From positions 1 to 8,550 of the forward strand of contig JAJXVI010000071.1 in NCBI GenBank assembly GCA_021782195.1: 8,550 bases of DNA. The letters run 5' to 3'. How positions within the stretch are numbered: position 1 is the stretch's first letter; every line of letters begins with the position of its first letter. The DNA is from a bacterium (GTDB taxonomy: Bacteria > Vulcanimicrobiota > Xenobia > RGZZ01). The notes beneath the pieces were generated by a model, which searched no databases, had not been told where the DNA came from, and was given only the letters and a program-made list of their open reading frames with translations. The position numbers and the translations under genes were made by a program. Of the stretch, positions 5,793 through 8,550 are shown piece by piece.

Positions 5793-7237
5793 CGGAAACG
5801 CCCGCGCGCACCCTTCCTCCACTGCTTCGTCGCCTGTGCTTGCTGGCGTTGACAGTGGAACTGTTTTTTCTGGTGCTTCCCCACGCATACAGGAGCGCGA
5901 CTCGGGTCGACACCTTCAACCGGCCAGACATGTTGCTCATCACCCTCGACCTGTGGCCCCCGGACACGCTCAACCGCGTGGAGTGCCCGACAATCGAGCA
6001 CCTCGCAGAGGAGGGCATCTCATTCACGCACGCATACTCGCTGTCAACCCTGACCGAATATGCGACGCGCTGCATGTTGACCGAACGCTATGAAAGCCAG
6101 TTGCTCGCGCGTCAAGACCCGTACCACGAACGCCATCGAAATCTCGCGAGCACGCTAAAGCAATATGGATACGACACGGGAGCTTTTCTCGGGATGTTCG
6201 CATTTCGGGCGCCGGCCATGGCGGTGATTCGCCACGGATTTGACACCTTCAACGCGGGGTCGTACGACTCCGGCGATGGCCATGGTTATCGTTGCGGTGC
6301 GCAAACAAATCTTGAGGCACTGAAGTGGCTCTCGAAGCAGCCTGGTACGGGCAGACCGTGGTTTCTCTGGCTCATGTACTGGGACATGCACTTTCCTGAC
6401 TCGATGCACCTCCGACCGCTCCCCCTCGGCCCCCAACGTCGCGTGCTCGCACTGGTCCGGTACCAGGATCGCTGTGTGAAGCAGGTGCTCGACGCGGTGC
6501 GTGCGATGCACTTCAATCGCAACGTGGTCGTCGTGATCACGGCAAATCATGGGTTCGGCCTGCCATTTCTGCGCGACACCACGCTTCGCGTCCCCCTGGT
6601 GGTGTGGAAGAGCGGTTGGACCCCTCCCCGGAAGAGGGTGCGCCGGCCGGTCTCTCAGATAGACGTCGTCCCGACCATCCTGTCGTTACTTGGAATCCCG
6701 GCGCCACGCGGCCCGGGGCGCAGCTTGTTGCTGCCGCTTCGGGACCAGCCCGTGGTGTACGCGGAAACCCCTGCGCTCAACGGGCGATGCATCCGTGCCG
6801 GTGAATGGAAGTACGTCCAATACCTCAAGAATGTCGATATCCCCTCCTCCACGTACCTCGCCCTGTCTCCTGACCCGGAGGGTGCCCCGATCAACGACAT
6901 GTTGAGCATTGCGCCCGACCCAGACCGCAAGGGGTGGTCAGTCCTGAAAGGGGCCGGCACCGAGGCGCTCTACGACTTGAAGAACGACCCGTATGAACTC
7001 AACAATCTGGCCAGAACGCAACCATCGATCACGACAGCCCTGCGAGAAGCGCTGGCGCAATGGCAGTACAAGAACAATCGAGGTATGGTCCTCCGCCCCG
7101 CAATACCCGGCCCCCGAATGCTGCAACTCATGCGCCGCAACGGCTACTGGCCGGTCCCCGAGGCGGCTCACAAACCGACGCTCCAATCGCGTCAAGCTTC
7201 AGCGCGTCGGAAACGGGCTCGGCAGCGTCACCGATAG
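5789..7237 (+). CDS. Membrane-anchored sulfatase/phosphatase-superfamily protein with atypical active site
   Basis: The 482-residue protein has an N-terminal membrane anchor (about residues 12-33) and then a sulfatase-type alkaline phosphatase fold: RPDMLLITLDLW (46-56, Asp54 a metal ligand), CPTIEHLAEEGISFTHAYS (66-84), a GYDTGAF strand (127-133), FLWLMYWDMHFP (192-203, His201), VVVVITANHG (246-255), LRVPLVV, IDVVPTILSLLGIP (291-304) and LYDLKNDPYELNNLA (394-408). The C-terminus is strongly basic. Key changes are visible. The C/S-x-P-x-R motif that maturases convert to formylglycine is absent; an ungapped alignment puts Thr89 (TEYATRCMLT) at the nucleophile position, and the usual DH/DN metal pair reads Asn253-His254. 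It may be a phosphoryl-group hydrolase or transferase using Thr, as nucleotide pyrophosphatases do, or a binding protein without catalysis. It ends the plus-strand gene run and converges on the radical SAM gene 39 bases away. Confidence 0.85.
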   Translation: MTETPARTLPPLLRRLCLLALTVELFFLVLPHAYRSATRVDTFNRPDMLLITLDLWPPDTLNRVECPTIEHLAEEGISFTHAYSLSTLTEYATRCMLTERYESQLLARQDPYHERHRNLASTLKQYGYDTGAFLGMFAFRAPAMAVIRHGFDTFNAGSYDSGDGHGYRCGAQTNLEALKWLSKQPGTGRPWFLWLMYWDMHFPDSMHLRPLPLGPQRRVLALVRYQDRCVKQVLDAVRAMHFNRNVVVVITANHGFGLPFLRDTTLRVPLVVWKSGWTPPRKRVRRPVSQIDVVPTILSLLGIPAPRGPGRSLLLPLRDQPVVYAETPALNGRCIRAGEWKYVQYLKNVDIPSSTYLALSPDPEGAPINDMLSIAPDPDRKGWSVLKGAGTEALYDLKNDPYELNNLARTQPSITTALREALAQWQYKNNRGMVLRPAIPGPRMLQLMRRNGYWPVPEAAHKPTLQSRQASARRKRARQRHR

Positions 7238-7276
7238 TCCGTGCGTCGGAGTGGAGGAGACACGACGTGCGACGGG

Positions 7277-8368
7277 TCAGACCAGGGCCGGCGCGGGCAC
7301 GCGGGCCGAGGTGCCGAGGTGGTCGGCCATGCGCTGATACGTGACCTTCAACCCCTCGCACATGACACTGCGACGGTCAACCCCCCCGTTCAAGCGGCGC
7401 TCAAACGGACAGCCGCCCCTGCAGACGTTGACCCATTCGCACGCGAGGCACTCGGAAGGGGTGACCGCCCAGGCCTTCTGCAGTTCCTGAACACGAGGCG
7501 ACCCGAGAATCGCGTCGAGCGGCTGCTCCATGACGTGCCCGAGTTCGTGCTCCGGTTGACCGACAAACTCGTCGCAGGGGTACACGCGACCGTCCCAACT
7601 GAAGGTCACGTACTGCGCACAACCCGCCTCGAGCTTGCAGAACGACGGGGGACTGCCCGCAATGGCACGGGCCAGACCCGCGAGACTGCGGATGCGGAAG
7701 TCCTTGCGGCCAAGGGCAAGCCAGCGGTCCAGCACACGCGCCATGAACTCGCCGTATGCGCGGGGCTCGACGTACACCTTGAACTCGCCGCCAACATAGC
7801 GCTGCGCGGGAGGAAAGTCGGCCTCGGCCAGCCCAAGTTCGGCAAAATACTCTACAAGACGCTCCGCGTGGGGAAGCGTCTCCGGCGTCACGACGCACGA
7901 GGCGCGAGGACGCACGCCAGCCTTGAGGAGCGCACGTACCCCGGAAACCACGCTTGCGTGCGAACCGTCGCCGCGCACGGTCTTACGATGAAGGTCGTGC
8001 AACTCGCCGAACCCGTCGAGACTGACCGTCACCATGAAACGCTCGCGGGCAAGCAACGCTGCCCAGCGGTCATCAATCAGCGTGGCGTTGGTCTGCAAGG
8101 CGTGCCGCAGGCCGCCTCCCGCAAGGCGCAGGTTTGCCAGGTCGACTGCTCGAGAAAATGCGTCGTAGCCCACCATCGTAGGCTCGCCCCCATACCAGAG
8201 AATCTGCAGAGGGGACGTACGTACGCGAGCCAGTTCCGACAGAATGCGATCCAGTGTCGCCTCGCCCATCACCCGCCGCTTCGCGAGCAATTCTTCCTGG
8301 TAGCAGTAGGTGCAGGCCAGGTTGCAGGACTCCAGCAGCTTGATGACAGGCGCGAGGCGAGCTTCCAT
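7277..8368 (-). CDS. Radical SAM/SPASM peptide-modifying enzyme
   Basis: The 363-residue enzyme should bind three Fe-S clusters and use S-adenosylmethionine to start radical chemistry on a peptide or protein. Visible are the SAM-cluster motif CNLACTYC (Cys15, 19, 22), the SAM-binding YGGEPT (59-64), QTNATLI (92-98), SLDGFGELHDLHR (116-128), and a complete SPASM domain: Cys250, G-x4-C ending at Cys265, then Cys307-x2-Cys310-x5-Cys316-x3-Cys320 and Cys337, with Cys244 as a possible extra ligand. Length fits anSME, GrrM/XYE/FxsB-type and darobactin-type maturases. No PqqD-like recognition domain precedes the barrel. The ATG overlaps the stop of the upstream 49-codon frame (TGATG), and AAGGG in its last codons sits close enough to act as a weak ribosome site. 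I favour a RiPP maturase because of that frame; an anaerobic sulfatase maturase acting elsewhere is the alternative. Confidence 0.92.
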   Translation of the reverse strand: MEARLAPVIKLLESCNLACTYCYQEELLAKRRVMGEATLDRILSELARVRTSPLQILWYGGEPTMVGYDAFSRAVDLANLRLAGGGLRHALQTNATLIDDRWAALLARERFMVTVSLDGFGELHDLHRKTVRGDGSHASVVSGVRALLKAGVRPRASCVVTPETLPHAERLVEYFAELGLAEADFPPAQRYVGGEFKVYVEPRAYGEFMARVLDRWLALGRKDFRIRSLAGLARAIAGSPPSFCKLEAGCAQYVTFSWDGRVYPCDEFVGQPEHELGHVMEQPLDAILGSPRVQELQKAWAVTPSECLACEWVNVCRGGCPFERRLNGGVDRRSVMCEGLKVTYQRMADHLGTSARVPAPALV

Positions 8369-8517
8369 CAGCCCTTGACCCAGGAGACCGTGTCCGGCTC
8401 CTTCTCGGCCAGCACATCGGCCAGCACGGGATTCAGATTGTGTTGCTCTGCAGCGAGCCCTGTGGCGCGCTCCTGAGCGGGGACGACCGGTTGATTGCGT
8501 TGCTCTTGTGCTAGCAT
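8368..8517 (-). CDS. Candidate RiPP precursor peptide ending in DTVSWVKG
   Basis: This 49-codon frame starts ATG at 8517, stops at TGA 8370-8368, and shares one base with the radical SAM start. The product begins MLAQEQRN, is rich in Gln, Glu, Asn and Ala, contains an amphipathic helix-like NLNPVLADVLAEKEP (residues 27-41), and ends PDTVSWVKG. Small size, coupling to a SPASM enzyme, and a single aromatic residue (Trp46) in the C-terminal end with Lys two residues later are what a radical SAM precursor would look like; darobactin and related peptides carry W-x-K crosslinks. No Cys is present, so thioether (sactipeptide) chemistry is excluded. Caution: the frame is open upstream to the window edge (position 8550) and the ribosome site before the ATG is weak, so the start may be farther up or this may be the tail of a larger protein. 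Confidence 0.6.
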   Translation of the reverse strand: MLAQEQRNQPVVPAQERATGLAAEQHNLNPVLADVLAEKEPDTVSWVKG

Positions 8518-8550
8518 GGGAGCGTGGGCTTCTCGCCAGTGGCAGTGAAG

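Noticed and set aside
7238..7276. Bidirectional terminator between the converging genes
   Set aside because: The 39 bases contain a near-direct repeat (CGTGCGTCGG and CGTGCGACGG) but no hairpin with a T-tract on either strand.
7277..8368. Naming the radical SAM protein an anaerobic sulfatase maturase
   Set aside because: The neighbouring sulfatase-like protein lacks the C/S-x-P-x-R target, and the gene is coupled to a small peptide frame instead. Kept only as an alternative.
7241..8476. Plus-strand open frame of 411 codons opposite the radical SAM gene
   Set aside because: Its translation is low in recognisable motifs and the minus strand encodes a full radical SAM/SPASM enzyme; this is a shadow made possible by high GC.

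Overview
This is a GC-rich bacterial window that uses ATG, GTG and TTG starts and several overlapping stop/start junctions. It holds nine protein-coding genes (one partial, one very small) and no rRNA, tRNA, CRISPR array or insertion sequence that I can see. The lineage is uncertain. The EttA and AroE sequences are generic, and the many short in-frame tandem repeats and high GC fit several Gram-negative-type phyla, so I name none.

Left part (1-1678): the 3' end of ettA, an ABC-F translation factor, is followed by aroE, shikimate dehydrogenase. These are housekeeping genes. The ettA fragment is clearly lower in GC until about position 500 and then takes on the GC-rich style of the rest. A 27-bp-period direct repeat lies between the two genes.

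Middle part (1761-7237, + strand): five genes appear to form an accessory cluster. They are a three-pass membrane protein resembling the TIGR04222 family, a nucleotidyltransferase-fold protein with altered catalytic residues, a second TIGR04222-like paralogue, a single-pass protein with two LTxxQ-like helical repeats, and a membrane-anchored sulfatase/phosphatase-superfamily protein whose nucleophile and one metal ligand are not the usual sulfatase residues. From the nucleotidyltransferase onward the genes overlap (GTGA, a 44-base overlap, ATGA), so they are probably translationally coupled. A 375-base gap separates the first membrane protein from the rest.

Right part (7277-8517, - strand, convergent with the cluster): a complete radical SAM/SPASM enzyme is preceded, in a TGATG overlap, by a small open frame of 49 codons ending in ...DTVSWVKG. 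This looks like a RiPP (ribosomally made, post-translationally modified peptide) precursor with its maturase. The C-terminal Trp-x-Lys recalls the W-x-K crosslink of darobactin and other radical-SAM cyclophane peptides.

My main hypothesis is an undescribed membrane-associated peptide-modification locus: precursor and radical SAM enzyme on one strand, paired TIGR04222-like proteins, a nucleotidyltransferase-like protein and an atypical sulfatase on the other. The functional link between the two strands is inferred from proximity only.
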